From: Oribacterium sp.
Lineage (GTDB): Bacteria; Bacillota_A; Clostridia; Lachnospirales; Lachnospiraceae
Direction of reading: 5' to 3'
Assembly (NCBI GenBank): GCA_017940955.1
Contig: JAGAXP010000220.1
Span: 1 to 36,105, forward strand
DNA: 36,105 nucleotides
Under the pieces are notes generated by a model. It saw nothing but the letters and a program-made list of their open reading frames with translations, did no database searches and had not been told where the DNA came from. Shown one piece after another: positions 15,552-23,781 of this stretch; within the stretch, counting starts at the first letter, position 1, and every line of letters begins with the position of its first letter. Made by a program: the position numbers and the translations under genes.

Positions 15552-18026
15552 ATGGCATATTTTGGAAAATTCTATCTGGATAAGGAAAAGGATGTTATCG
15601 TAACTTTAAGCATGAAGGAAGATGTGATGTCCTATATACTTGAGACTCCAAACCACGGCACCGGGAATCTGATAACAAATTTTGCCAAAGTGTGTGATCT
15701 TCCCATTACTTATAATTCAGAGGGACTTAAGGTGATCGAAGGCATGGTTCCCTGTTATTTTAATGGAGAAAATGAAAAGGTCTACATACTCAGGATGGGA
15801 GATACCAAGGTTGCCAATATCTATCCCGACGGGACTATCGAGAGAAAGGCCTATGTGCCTGCAATCGCCAAAACTCTTATGAGTCAGACAAAGGGATATC
15901 TTCTGGACATCAGGAAGACTCTGGTAAAAACCTACATCAGGGAGGATGTGAAATTCCATACGGATCTTCATACCCACAGAAGTGCAAATCTGAGCCCGGA
16001 TATTCTCATCGCCATTGGCATCCATCATCAGATAAGGTATCCGTACTATTACATCAAAAAGCTGGGTCTGAAGATCACTCCCGAGCAGCGTGAAGCTCTG
16101 GAGGAGCAGAGAAAAAAGGTTTCTTTGAAATTTAAAAACAGCGGTCTTCAGGGCAAATATCTCGAAAGAAAAATAGATGACAACACTGAGATCAATTTTG
16201 CGGATCTGATCCTTAACAATATTTCCGGAAGCCGTTATAACATTCCTAAGATAAGAGCATCCCTTGCGGTGATGAAGGATGGTCAGGCGGTTTTCACTAA
16301 TCTTGAGAAAGTATATATTTACAGATATGTATTCACAAAGGGAGTGGAAGCCCGGAAGAAAATAAAGATAAAGGATATAGAGTCTGTACCGGATAAAGAT
16401 ATCGTTAATGCACTAAAGCAGATGGAGATGGACAGGAGAAATCCGGATTACGCCGACAATACACTGTATCAGGATAAGCTTCTCTGGACTGCAAGAGCTT
16501 ACCAGAAAAATGGAATCGTTTATGCAGAGATTTCAGATACAGCCCTTGTGAAGAAAGAGGAAGCGGCGGAGACCTTACAGCAGATACATGAGGTTATGCC
16601 GAAGATCACCAGAGAAACCGGAGTAACTTTGAGATTTCTTGCTGCTCTCAGGCGTATCCCACTTACTATTTTAAAGGATCAGGTAGCCCGCGGCAATTAT
16701 TTCACTGAGAATCTTCAGGTGCTGAAGGCCGTGGCTGTGGATCCGTATATTGCGGGAAGTGATTTTGTGGGCGAGGAGATCAATGATATCCTCGAGCTTA
16801 AATCGGTTATCGGAGCTATCGTTAAGATAGCGAAGGACATACCGTCCTATGTTGTGAGGATCCATGCAGGTGAAAATGATTCCCTTCCGGATAATGTTTT
16901 CAACAGTATTAAATGCGTTGAGGAAGCATTGGCAGAGGATCAGAATTTTCCTCATATGAGAATAGGTCACGGACTTTATACTGCGGATCTTGATACGGAA
17001 AAGGGCAGGGAACTCATCAGAAAGCTTTGCGAGCTGAAGGTTGTGCTGGAATTCCAGATTACTTCCAATGTTCGTCTCAATAACCTTTCAACACTGGATA
17101 CCCACCCATTAAAACAGTATTTAAACAGCGGTATAGCATGTATTCAGGGAACAGACGGCGGAGCACTTTACGGAACGGATTCTATTGATGAACAGCTGTC
17201 TCTGGAGCGTATGCTGGAGCTTAATCATAAGGATTTTTTAAAGATGCGTAAGGCGGAGGATGCCATACTCAGTAAGTCCATGGTTGAGTTTAATGAAAAG
17301 ATCCAGAAATTCTATGCAATGTGCAAGGGTATGTCGCCGGAAGAATTCCTTAAGGAAAGGATCGATGCCGAGTCAGAGGCATTTATGGACCTTGATGGCG
17401 GAGAAAGAAAATACGACAGCGCCCTTGAATTCAAGGATAAGATAAAGGAGATGCCGGAAAATCTCATACCTGTAGTCATTGCCGGAGGAAGTTTCAACAA
17501 TGCCCATCACGTGACGAAGCTCCGTGAGCAGGAATGTAAACTGTTGGATGATCTCATTAATAAAGGAGATCCGGGCAAGATGTTTTTCGTTGTGGGACCC
17601 TCCATGACAGGCTATGAAAAGTATGTGCAGGAACAAGCCGGTGACAGATATCAGATTTTTGTTTTTGTGCCTGCCACAACCACTGAGGAAGAGATCAGTA
17701 AACTAAGGGATGTCAATGTCGGAGTCCGTGTATCCATAGAATCATCTCCGCTTGGTACCTACAAGAGCTTTGCCTATGAAATATTTAAGCGTCGTCAGTC
17801 CGTTATGATAGCTCTGGATGGAAACAGCGCAGCCTGCAATCTCATGCAGGATGCGAGAAACAGCAGGTATGAAAGCCGTATTTTTGTTGATTCCCGCGCC
17901 AAAGTCCTGAAAGCAAAGGCAGATTCGCTGCAAGGATACATTACCTATATAAAAGATGGAGATAATGCTGACGAGATACTGGTATATGTTGACAGGTATC
18001 TGGGAGCATCGGAAGAATCAGATTAA
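15552..18026 (+). CDS. Adenosine-deaminase-like protein with C-terminal Rossmann-like domain
   Basis: 824 residues from MAYFGKFYLD (AAAAGG upstream; an in-frame ATG at 15447 would overlap yfbR and lacks a site). An N-terminal domain of about 130 residues precedes an ADA-type metal hydrolase with DLHTHRSANLSPD (His 140, His 142), VRIHAGEN (His 438, Glu 441), RIGHG (His 473), TSNVRLN and GTDGG (Asp 535). These match the ADA zinc ligands and catalytic Glu; the second Asp of the usual TDD is Gly. The distance from HTH to HAGE is about 100 residues longer than in normal ADA, so there is an insertion. Residues about 640-800 form an alternating strand-helix domain (VVIAGGSF, MFFVVGPSMTGYEKY, IFVFVPATT) of Rossmann or SLOG-like look. 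It may deaminate adenosine or a related nucleoside or nucleotide; the last domain may bind a nucleotide ligand (inference). Confidence 0.8.
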   Translation: MAYFGKFYLDKEKDVIVTLSMKEDVMSYILETPNHGTGNLITNFAKVCDLPITYNSEGLKVIEGMVPCYFNGENEKVYILRMGDTKVANIYPDGTIERKAYVPAIAKTLMSQTKGYLLDIRKTLVKTYIREDVKFHTDLHTHRSANLSPDILIAIGIHHQIRYPYYYIKKLGLKITPEQREALEEQRKKVSLKFKNSGLQGKYLERKIDDNTEINFADLILNNISGSRYNIPKIRASLAVMKDGQAVFTNLEKVYIYRYVFTKGVEARKKIKIKDIESVPDKDIVNALKQMEMDRRNPDYADNTLYQDKLLWTARAYQKNGIVYAEISDTALVKKEEAAETLQQIHEVMPKITRETGVTLRFLAALRRIPLTILKDQVARGNYFTENLQVLKAVAVDPYIAGSDFVGEEINDILELKSVIGAIVKIAKDIPSYVVRIHAGENDSLPDNVFNSIKCVEEALAEDQNFPHMRIGHGLYTADLDTEKGRELIRKLCELKVVLEFQITSNVRLNNLSTLDTHPLKQYLNSGIACIQGTDGGALYGTDSIDEQLSLERMLELNHKDFLKMRKAEDAILSKSMVEFNEKIQKFYAMCKGMSPEEFLKERIDAESEAFMDLDGGERKYDSALEFKDKIKEMPENLIPVVIAGGSFNNAHHVTKLREQECKLLDDLINKGDPGKMFFVVGPSMTGYEKYVQEQAGDRYQIFVFVPATTTEEEISKLRDVNVGVRVSIESSPLGTYKSFAYEIFKRRQSVMIALDGNSAACNLMQDARNSRYESRIFVDSRAKVLKAKADSLQGYITYIKDGDNADEILVYVDRYLGASEESD

Positions 18027-18038
18027 GGCTTTAAATGG

Positions 18039-18059
18039 AAGTATGAATACTCAACTTTC
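18039..18059 (-). repeat. Orphan iteron, inverted orientation
   Basis: The minus strand reads GAAAGTTGAGTATTCATAC, an iteron with the final CGG altered. It lies just after the deaminase stop codon, about 5.7 kb from the array. Confidence 0.6.
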
Positions 18060-18089
18060 AGAATATCAGGAGCATTTGGCAGCGATTGT

Positions 18090-18110
18090 GAGGGTTGAGT
18101 GAATTTACGG
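18090..18110 (+). repeat. Orphan iteron, forward orientation
   Basis: GGGTTGAGTGAATTTACGG is a full match to the array consensus. It forms a divergent pair with the inverted copy at 18039 across about 30 bp. It could bind Rep and allow handcuffing or regulation of the L,D-transpeptidase gene, or be a relic of an origin rearrangement. Confidence 0.75.
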
Positions 18111-18181
18111 TTTAAAAGGAAGATGATGTGAAGAGATATTCAGTACTGTTTGTGATGTCTAAAAATGCAGCAGAATGGAGC

Positions 18182-18241
18182 CAATCAGATCTGCATCTGT
18201 ATGTCAGAGATAAACGGCGAAAAACATGCGTTTATAGAGGA
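18182..18241 (+). repeat. Leader repeat copy A, before the L,D-transpeptidase
   Basis: Contains ATCAGATCTGCATCTGTATG and CGAAAAACATGCGTTTATAG. It is strongly similar, over about 60 bp, to copy C at 19211-19270 before the deacetylase gene, and weakly to copies B and D. A shorter relative of the second half (GAAAAACATACGTTTATAAA) lies at 11598-11617 in the origin region. Confidence 0.65.
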
Positions 18242-18248
18242 GATTGTT

Positions 18249-19148
18249 ATGACAGATTATCTTATCGGAGTTAAAAATAAAAAGAGAAAGAAGTTCCGTT
18301 CTCGTATATTAGCTGCCTTTCTTTCTCTGACCATCATTTCCGGGTGTATGACATTGCCATCCTATGCTGTGGAGGACGAGGATGATCCTGAGTTTGACGG
18401 AGTTGTGGATGTAGAGGCGCTGGGCGGAGTCGCCAGATTCGGTAGTCCGGTGTCCAATCCTGCTCATGCTGCAGGCATCCTGGAAGCACAGGAAGCAGCG
18501 GTTTTGCATGGAGTAAGAAACAGCTACATGATATGTCCGGATGGGCTTGAAAGGTATTTTGATGAGAACGGTGAGATGGTGAGAGACCGTCTCGTTCCGG
18601 ACAGAAGTGCTTATGTTGACATTGACGGCGTAAAGCTCAACCCTCAGGACAACAACATTAACAAGACCTTTATGAAATATGCAAGCCACGGAAGAAGAGC
18701 CATTGCCTACGACAAGTCTTCCCACTACCTGGAGGTTTGGGATAACGGAAAGGTTATAAAATCATATATGGCAACTGCCGGGGCGGGTGAAGGCAGCAAG
18801 GAAAAGCAGGGGGATTATAAAACCCCTGTGGGATACTACTATATATGTGAAATGAAGGTATCCGATGCCTTGAAAGAGGAAATGAAGGTAAACTATCCGA
18901 ACATAGTGGATGCAGAGAATGGACTGAAAAAAGGTATCATAGGACAGTCGACCTTTACCGAGCTCCTGAATGAAAACCGGAATCTGGAGAAACCCTCCGG
19001 AAAAACCGGGCTCGGCGGAGGTATCGAGATCCATGGTAACGGCCAGCTCATGGATGCCACCCGGGGTTGTATAGGAGTCAGTAATGAGTGGGTCAGAGAC
19101 ATCTACGATTTAATGGAGCTTGGTGACAGAGTTTATATAGTTGAATAA
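18249..19148 (+). CDS. L,D-transpeptidase (YkuD domain), exported
   Basis: 299 residues from MTDYLIGVKNKKRKKF; GAGGAG lies upstream, and upstream in-frame ATGs lack a site. A basic N-terminus and hydrophobic helix end in SGCMTLPSYA, so it is exported, either as a lipoprotein (ISGC) or cleaved after SYA. The C-terminal half is a YkuD catalytic domain: HYLEVWDNGKVIKSYMATAGAG, KQGDYKTPVGYYYI, then EIHGNG (His 262) and TRGCIGVSNEWV with nucleophile Cys 274, ending GDRVYIVE. Such enzymes form 3-3 cross-links in peptidoglycan or attach proteins to it. The usual SHGC appears as TRGC. It precedes a polysaccharide deacetylase and shares a leader repeat with it, suggesting a cell-envelope pair. Confidence 0.88.
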   Translation: MTDYLIGVKNKKRKKFRSRILAAFLSLTIISGCMTLPSYAVEDEDDPEFDGVVDVEALGGVARFGSPVSNPAHAAGILEAQEAAVLHGVRNSYMICPDGLERYFDENGEMVRDRLVPDRSAYVDIDGVKLNPQDNNINKTFMKYASHGRRAIAYDKSSHYLEVWDNGKVIKSYMATAGAGEGSKEKQGDYKTPVGYYYICEMKVSDALKEEMKVNYPNIVDAENGLKKGIIGQSTFTELLNENRNLEKPSGKTGLGGGIEIHGNGQLMDATRGCIGVSNEWVRDIYDLMELGDRVYIVE

Positions 19149-19156
19149 CAGCCGGC

Positions 19157-19339
19157 TGGATTTACATCTGTTTGTTAGAAATTAAGGCTTGAAAAACAAA
19201 GTTTATGAAGCGATCAGATGTGCATCTGTATGTCAGATAAAACCACGAAAAACATTCATTTTCAGATGAGGAAAGAATTCAATACAGTGACATTTGCATG
19301 TCATATAAAAACAACAAAAACAAAGGGGTTATAGAAGAA
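19157..19339 (+). repeat. Leader repeat copies B, C and D before the deacetylase
   Basis: Three degenerate units of about 55-60 bp lie in the 193-bp gap: B at 19157-19210 (ACATCTGTTTGTTAGAAATT...GAAAAACA), C at 19211-19270 (ATCAGATGTGCATCTGTATG...CGAAAAACATTC) and D at 19283-19339 (CATTTGCATGTCATATAAAA). C is closest to copy A. Common parts are CATCTGTATGTCAGA and GAAAAACA. The spacing and repeated dyad-like GATNTGCATC suggest a binding site for a shared regulator or a duplicated untranslated leader. Confidence 0.6.
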
Positions 19340-19341
19340 GT

Positions 19342-20430
19342 ATGAAGAGGCTGAACATTTTTTTGATTTTGGCAGTAGCGGGAGCACTGATGGCAGAAGC
19401 TGCCGCCTGCAATGCAGCGGGAATTCCTGAGGCAACAGATGCTTCAGAGGCAACGTCTCCTGCGGAGGTTACAGGGGAGTCCGACGGAACGGCTGAAGGC
19501 GGTTCAGGTGAACAGGAAAAGATAGTAATCGAGAGTAATAAGATAGAGAGGGCTAAATTTGAGTTCCCTTATACTTCGAGAGTATTGACTGCGGTAAACG
19601 TTCACGCTGACTCGGAAAGTGATTCTGAGGTTCTGGGAATTCTTGAGGAAAATGCAGAAGTGACCGTAGAAAGGAACATCGAAGGATGGGAGCAGTTCAG
19701 CTTCGACGGAAAGACCGGATATGTGCTCAAGAAATATCTGATTCCGGATCAGTATGTTGCCATGAACAACCAGTTTCTGGAGTCACCGGTGGACATCAGC
19801 TGGATCGACCCTTCAAAGCCGATGATAGCTCTGACCTTTGATGACGGACCTAAGGCGGAAGTCACAAACCGTATACTGGATTCCCTTCAGAATAACGGAG
19901 GACATGTGACCTTTTTTATGCAGGGAAGCAGGGTTGTTGGTGAAAATAATGACTGTGTAAAGAGAATGGTGGAGCTTGGATGTGAGCTCGGAAACCATAC
20001 TTATACACATAATTATCTTGATTCCATCGCTCTTGATGATATCAGGACAGTGATCAGAGAATGTGACTATATGGTAGAGGAGACTGTAAAAGTTGCGCCT
20101 ACAGTTTTCAGACCACCAGGAGGAAACCGTACTGCTGAGATCAATGCCAAGGTTGGAGAACTGGGGCTTCCCATGATCATATGGTCAGTTGATACCCTTG
20201 ATTATTCAACCAAGGATCCTGACAACACCATAAAGGTGGTGCTTGAACAGGCGAAGGACGGAGATATCGTTCTCATGCACGATACTTATGCCGAGACTGC
20301 CACAGCAGCCGAGTATCTCATTCCTGCCCTGCAGGAGAAGGGGTTCCAGCTTGTGACCGTAAGTGAAATGGCCAAGGCCAAAGGATATGATATGGTTCCC
20401 GGTTCGGAAGTTTATAATATGAGGGGATAA
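19342..20430 (+). CDS. SH3-domain polysaccharide deacetylase (CE4/NodB)
   Basis: 362 residues, exported. The N-terminal hydrophobic segment ends near AAAC (weak lipobox, Cys 23), followed by an Ala/Thr/Glu/Gly linker to about residue 65. A bacterial SH3 domain (about 80-135: RVLTAVNVHADSESDSEVLG, GWEQFSFDGKTGYVLKKYL) would bind peptidoglycan. The NodB domain (about 160-345) has all catalytic motifs: TFDDGP (Asp 167, Asp 168), HTYTH (metal His 219 and 223), RPPGGNR (257-263), WSVDTLDY and IVLMHD (His 313). It removes acetyl groups from N-acetylglucosamine or N-acetylmuramic acid in wall polymers. GAAGAAG is the only ribosome site. It follows the L,D-transpeptidase; a terminator ends it. Confidence 0.92.
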   Translation: MKRLNIFLILAVAGALMAEAAACNAAGIPEATDASEATSPAEVTGESDGTAEGGSGEQEKIVIESNKIERAKFEFPYTSRVLTAVNVHADSESDSEVLGILEENAEVTVERNIEGWEQFSFDGKTGYVLKKYLIPDQYVAMNNQFLESPVDISWIDPSKPMIALTFDDGPKAEVTNRILDSLQNNGGHVTFFMQGSRVVGENNDCVKRMVELGCELGNHTYTHNYLDSIALDDIRTVIRECDYMVEETVKVAPTVFRPPGGNRTAEINAKVGELGLPMIIWSVDTLDYSTKDPDNTIKVVLEQAKDGDIVLMHDTYAETATAAEYLIPALQEKGFQLVTVSEMAKAKGYDMVPGSEVYNMRG

Positions 20431-20458
20431 CAGTATCCCACACCGTTAAGCTGATTAG

Positions 20459-20489
20459 AAAAGGTGGTCACATTTGTGGCTGCCTTTTT
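20459..20489 (+). terminator. Intrinsic terminator after the deacetylase
   Basis: AAAAGG.GGTCAC-ATTT-GTGGC.GCCTTTTT: an imperfect stem ending in a T-run just after the deacetylase gene. Confidence 0.7.
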
Positions 20490-20574
20490 CAATTTATGAA
20501 ATCAGAAAGACATTCTTTCAGGTTATAAATAAAAAATTTTTTATATAAAAAATAACTAATTGTAATACTACATA

Positions 20575-20603
20575 TTGTTTGAAGAAATATAGTTTGCTAT
20601 ACT
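20575..20603 (+). promoter_or_regulatory. Promoter of the DUF3798 ABC transporter operon
   Basis: TTGTTT (20575-20580), 17 bp, TATACT (20598-20603), about 110 bp before the binding-protein start codon. The long leader is AT-rich, with no recognised riboswitch. Confidence 0.5.
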
Positions 20604-20712
20604 CGTGATATGCGGCGTTAAAGCATAAAAGTGTTAAAGTATGTGCGGATACTACATATAGCTTAAATAAGACTATATATGGTATCTGTTCACAAAAGAA
20701 GGAGGATAATGT

Positions 20713-22017
20713 ATGAAAAGAATCGCAAAAGTCATGGCATCTGTTCTTTTGCTCTCAACGGTTCTCACAGCCTGCGGAAGCAGCGGAGGAGGAGCAACCA
20801 TTGAGACGGTAGCAAAAACAGAGGCTGCTACAGAGGCTGCTACAGAAGCTGCCAAGGAAGAGAAGGCAGAGACTGAAGCTGCAGCTGACACTGGAGAAGC
20901 AGCTGCAGACTACCACATCGGTATCGTAACCGGTTCAGTTTCACAGTCGGAGGATGACAGAAGAGGAGCTGAAGCATTCCAGGAGAAGTATGGTGAGGAC
21001 AGAATCATCCTTGCTACATATCCTGATAACTTCACAGAAGAGCTTGAGACAACTGTTCAGACCATCGTAAACCTTTCTGATGATCCTGAAATGAAGGCAA
21101 TTATCGTTAACCAGGCTATCCCCGGAACAACAGAGGCTTTCCGTCAGATCAAGGAGAGAAGACCTGACATCATCTGTATCGCAGGTGAGTCACATGAGGA
21201 TCTTCCTGAGATCGGAAGCGCTGCTGACCTTGTATGTAACAACGATTTCGTAGCACGTGGATATCTCATTATCCGTACAGCTCACGAGCTTGGCTGCGAT
21301 ACTTTCGTTCATATCTCATTCCCTCGTCACCTTTCATACGAGACCATGAGCCGTCGTGTTGCTATCATGAAGGCTGCTTGTGAAGAGTTTGGCATGAATT
21401 TCGTAATGGAGTCCGCACCGGATCCTACAACTGACGTTGGTGTACCGGGAGCACAGGCATACATCGCTGAGCACGTTCCTGAGTGGGTTGAGAAGTATGG
21501 CCAGAATTCTGCTTACTTCTGTACAAATGATGCTCACACAGAGCCGCTTCTCAGAGGACTTCTTGAGAACGGCGGATACTTCATCGAGGCTGATCTTCCA
21601 TCACCTCTTATGGGATATCCCGGAGCACTTGGACTTGATCTTACAGCTGAAGCAGGAGACTTTACAAAGATCCTTGCAAAGGTTGAGAGTGCAGTTGTCG
21701 AAAAAGGCGGTGCCGGCAGATTCGGAACCTGGGCTTATTCATATGGCTACACAGTTTCTGCAGGTCTTGCACAGCACGCTATGAACGTTATCGACGGAAC
21801 AAGTGAGCTTACAGATATCGACGATATCTCAAAGGCTTATGAGGAGTTCTCACCCGGAGCTGCTTGGAATGGTTCAAACTATACAAATGCTGATACAGGT
21901 GTTAAGGCAGACAATACATTCCTTATCTATCAGGATACATACATCATGGGCGATCCTGGTAAGTATATGGGATCAACAGAGATTGAAGTTCCTGAGAAGT
22001 ACTTTACTACAAAGTAA
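20713..22017 (+). CDS. DUF3798 family substrate-binding lipoprotein of an ABC importer
   Basis: 434 residues with GAAGGAGG upstream. A lipoprotein signal ends LTACGSSGG (Cys 21), then an Ala/Thr/Glu/Lys linker to about residue 65. The rest is a periplasmic-binding-like fold: ADYHIGIVTGSVSQSEDDRRGAEAFQEKYGEDRIILATYPDNF, IVNQAIPGTTEAFRQIKERRPDIICIAGESHEDLPEIG and FCTNDAHTEPLLRGLLENGGYFIEADLPSPLMGYPGALG, each quoted only in part here as recognition marks. This is the pattern I know as DUF3798. It sits on the outer membrane face and delivers a ligand to the permeases encoded downstream. The fold resembles sugar- and nucleoside-type binding proteins, but the ligand is unknown. Codon use is strongly biased (many CTT, GGA, AAG), suggesting high expression. 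A hairpin follows before the ATPase gene. Confidence 0.88.
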   Translation: MKRIAKVMASVLLLSTVLTACGSSGGGATIETVAKTEAATEAATEAAKEEKAETEAAADTGEAAADYHIGIVTGSVSQSEDDRRGAEAFQEKYGEDRIILATYPDNFTEELETTVQTIVNLSDDPEMKAIIVNQAIPGTTEAFRQIKERRPDIICIAGESHEDLPEIGSAADLVCNNDFVARGYLIIRTAHELGCDTFVHISFPRHLSYETMSRRVAIMKAACEEFGMNFVMESAPDPTTDVGVPGAQAYIAEHVPEWVEKYGQNSAYFCTNDAHTEPLLRGLLENGGYFIEADLPSPLMGYPGALGLDLTAEAGDFTKILAKVESAVVEKGGAGRFGTWAYSYGYTVSAGLAQHAMNVIDGTSELTDIDDISKAYEEFSPGAAWNGSNYTNADTGVKADNTFLIYQDTYIMGDPGKYMGSTEIEVPEKYFTTK

Positions 22018-22068
22018 GTACAGCTAAAGGATGCTTTCAGATTGCGTCGCAAATAGGTTAAACTACCG

Positions 22069-22097
22069 TGGGGAGATGTATATCTCCCCATATTTTT
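22069..22097 (+). terminator. Intra-operon hairpin with T-run (attenuator or mRNA 3' stabiliser)
   Basis: TGGGGAGAT-GTAT-ATCTCCCCA (22069-22090) followed by TATTTTT. It lies between the binding-protein and ATPase genes, the classic place for partial termination that makes more binding protein than transporter. A short perfect palindrome TATCGCGATA follows near 22115. Confidence 0.8.
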
Positions 22098-22181
22098 GGG
22101 ATTAGCCATATCGCTATCGCGATAATCAAACTTATTGAGAAAAGCTTAAATATATCTCAATTTTAGAAAGGTATTATAACA

Positions 22182-23768
22182 ATGAGTAAAGCACCACTAC
22201 TTGAAATGAAAAACATTAAGAAGGACTTTTTCGGGAATCAGGTTCTTTCAGACATTAACCTTACAATAGAGGAAGGTGAGGTTGTAGGTCTTTGCGGAGA
22301 AAATGGTGCAGGTAAGTCTACGCTGATGAAGATACTCTTCGGAGCGGATGTGATCCGTGAAACCGGAGGATACGGAGGAGACATCATACTGGATTCCCAA
22401 AAGGTGTCATTTCAGTCACCCTTTGACGCCATTGCCGCAGGAATCGGCATGGTTCATCAGGAATTTTCACTTATTCCGGGTTTTACTGCAACAGAAAACA
22501 TTTTATTAAACAGAGAATCAAAGAAAAAGAGCGTGCTGTCAGACCTTTTCAGTGACCGTATGGATACACTGGACAGAAAGGATATGGACAGACGTGCCAT
22601 CGAATCCATAGAAAAAATGGGTGTCACCATAGATAAGAATATGCTTATAAGCAACATGCCTGTGGGACACAAACAGTTTACGGAAATAGCAAGAGAGCTT
22701 TCAAAAGAACAGTTGAAGCTGCTTATACTCGATGAGCCAACAGCAGTTCTTACAGAGAAGGAAGCGGAAGCTCTTCTTGATTCTATAAGGGGAATGTCTA
22801 AGAGAGGCATTGCCGTCATTTTTATCACACACAGACTTGGAGAGATCCTTGCGGTATGTGACAAAGTAGTAACCATGAGAGACGGTTACGTGGTAAATGA
22901 ATCAGCTACAAAGGATACCAGCGTTCAGGACATCACAAAATGGATGGTAGGACGTGATGTTGCAGATTCAGATGTAGCTTATGTGACCGAGGATACCGGA
23001 GCGGACAAGAACATTATCATGTCCATAAAGAATCTTTGGGTAGATATGCCGGGAGAGACAGTAAGGAATGTAAGCCTTGATGTAAGAGAGGGAGAAATCC
23101 TCGGAATCGGAGGACTTGCCGGACAAGGTAAGCTGGGTATCCCTAACGGAGTTATGGGTCTTTATCAGTCAGGCGGAACGGTAACCTTTGAGGGTAAGGA
23201 TATACCTCTTAACAATCCGAGAAAATGTCTTGATTCATCTTTCGCATTTGTATCGGAAGACAGAAGAGGCGTTGGACTTCTTCTGGATGAATCACTGGAG
23301 TGGAATGTTTCTTTCCCCGCCATGCAGATACAGGATAAATTCCTAAAGAAGTATTTAGGCGGACTTCTCAAGTGGAGAGATGATGCAGCCATCAGAGAAG
23401 TTACCGATAAGTACATAGAAGAGTTCAAGATTAAATGCACCGGTTCAACACAGAAAGCAAAAGAGCTGTCAGGTGGAAACCAGCAGAAAATCTGTCTTGC
23501 CAAGGCATTTGCGCTTGAGCCCAAGCTTCTTTTTGTAAGCGAACCTACAAGAGGTATCGACGTTGGAGCCAAGGCACTGGTTCTTGATGCTTTAAAGAAG
23601 TTTAATAAGGAGCAGGGTGTCACCATCGTCATGGTTTCTTCGGAGCTTGAAGAGCTGAGAAGAACCTGTGACAGAATAGCCATCGTATCCGGCGGCAAGG
23701 TGGCTGGCATACTTCCGGCAGGAGAGCAACTTGAAAAATTCGGTGAGCTCATGCTGAAAAACTGTTAA
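22182..23768 (+). CDS. RbsA/MglA-like double-domain ABC importer ATPase
   Basis: 528 residues with two ABC domains in tandem. Domain 1 has a full Walker A (GENGAGKST, 39-47), a divergent signature segment (NMPVGHKQFTEIARELS) and Walker B LLILDEPTA. Domain 2 (from about 275) has a degenerate Walker A (GLAGQGKLGIPNG, no GKST), a good signature LSGGNQQK and FVSEPTRGIDVGAK. One intact and one degenerate site is normal for carbohydrate- and nucleoside-type importers of this family. It energises the two permeases that follow. AAAGG precedes the ATG; the next gene starts 10-13 bp after the stop. Confidence 0.93.
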   Translation: MSKAPLLEMKNIKKDFFGNQVLSDINLTIEEGEVVGLCGENGAGKSTLMKILFGADVIRETGGYGGDIILDSQKVSFQSPFDAIAAGIGMVHQEFSLIPGFTATENILLNRESKKKSVLSDLFSDRMDTLDRKDMDRRAIESIEKMGVTIDKNMLISNMPVGHKQFTEIARELSKEQLKLLILDEPTAVLTEKEAEALLDSIRGMSKRGIAVIFITHRLGEILAVCDKVVTMRDGYVVNESATKDTSVQDITKWMVGRDVADSDVAYVTEDTGADKNIIMSIKNLWVDMPGETVRNVSLDVREGEILGIGGLAGQGKLGIPNGVMGLYQSGGTVTFEGKDIPLNNPRKCLDSSFAFVSEDRRGVGLLLDESLEWNVSFPAMQIQDKFLKKYLGGLLKWRDDAAIREVTDKYIEEFKIKCTGSTQKAKELSGGNQQKICLAKAFALEPKLLFVSEPTRGIDVGAKALVLDALKKFNKEQGVTIVMVSSELEELRRTCDRIAIVSGGKVAGILPAGEQLEKFGELMLKNC

Positions 23769-23781
23769 GGAGTAAATTGTG

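Noticed and set aside
14876..18026. RADAR defence system
   Set aside because: A large ADA-like protein is present, but no RdrA-type ATPase gene lies next to it, so the known system is not complete here.
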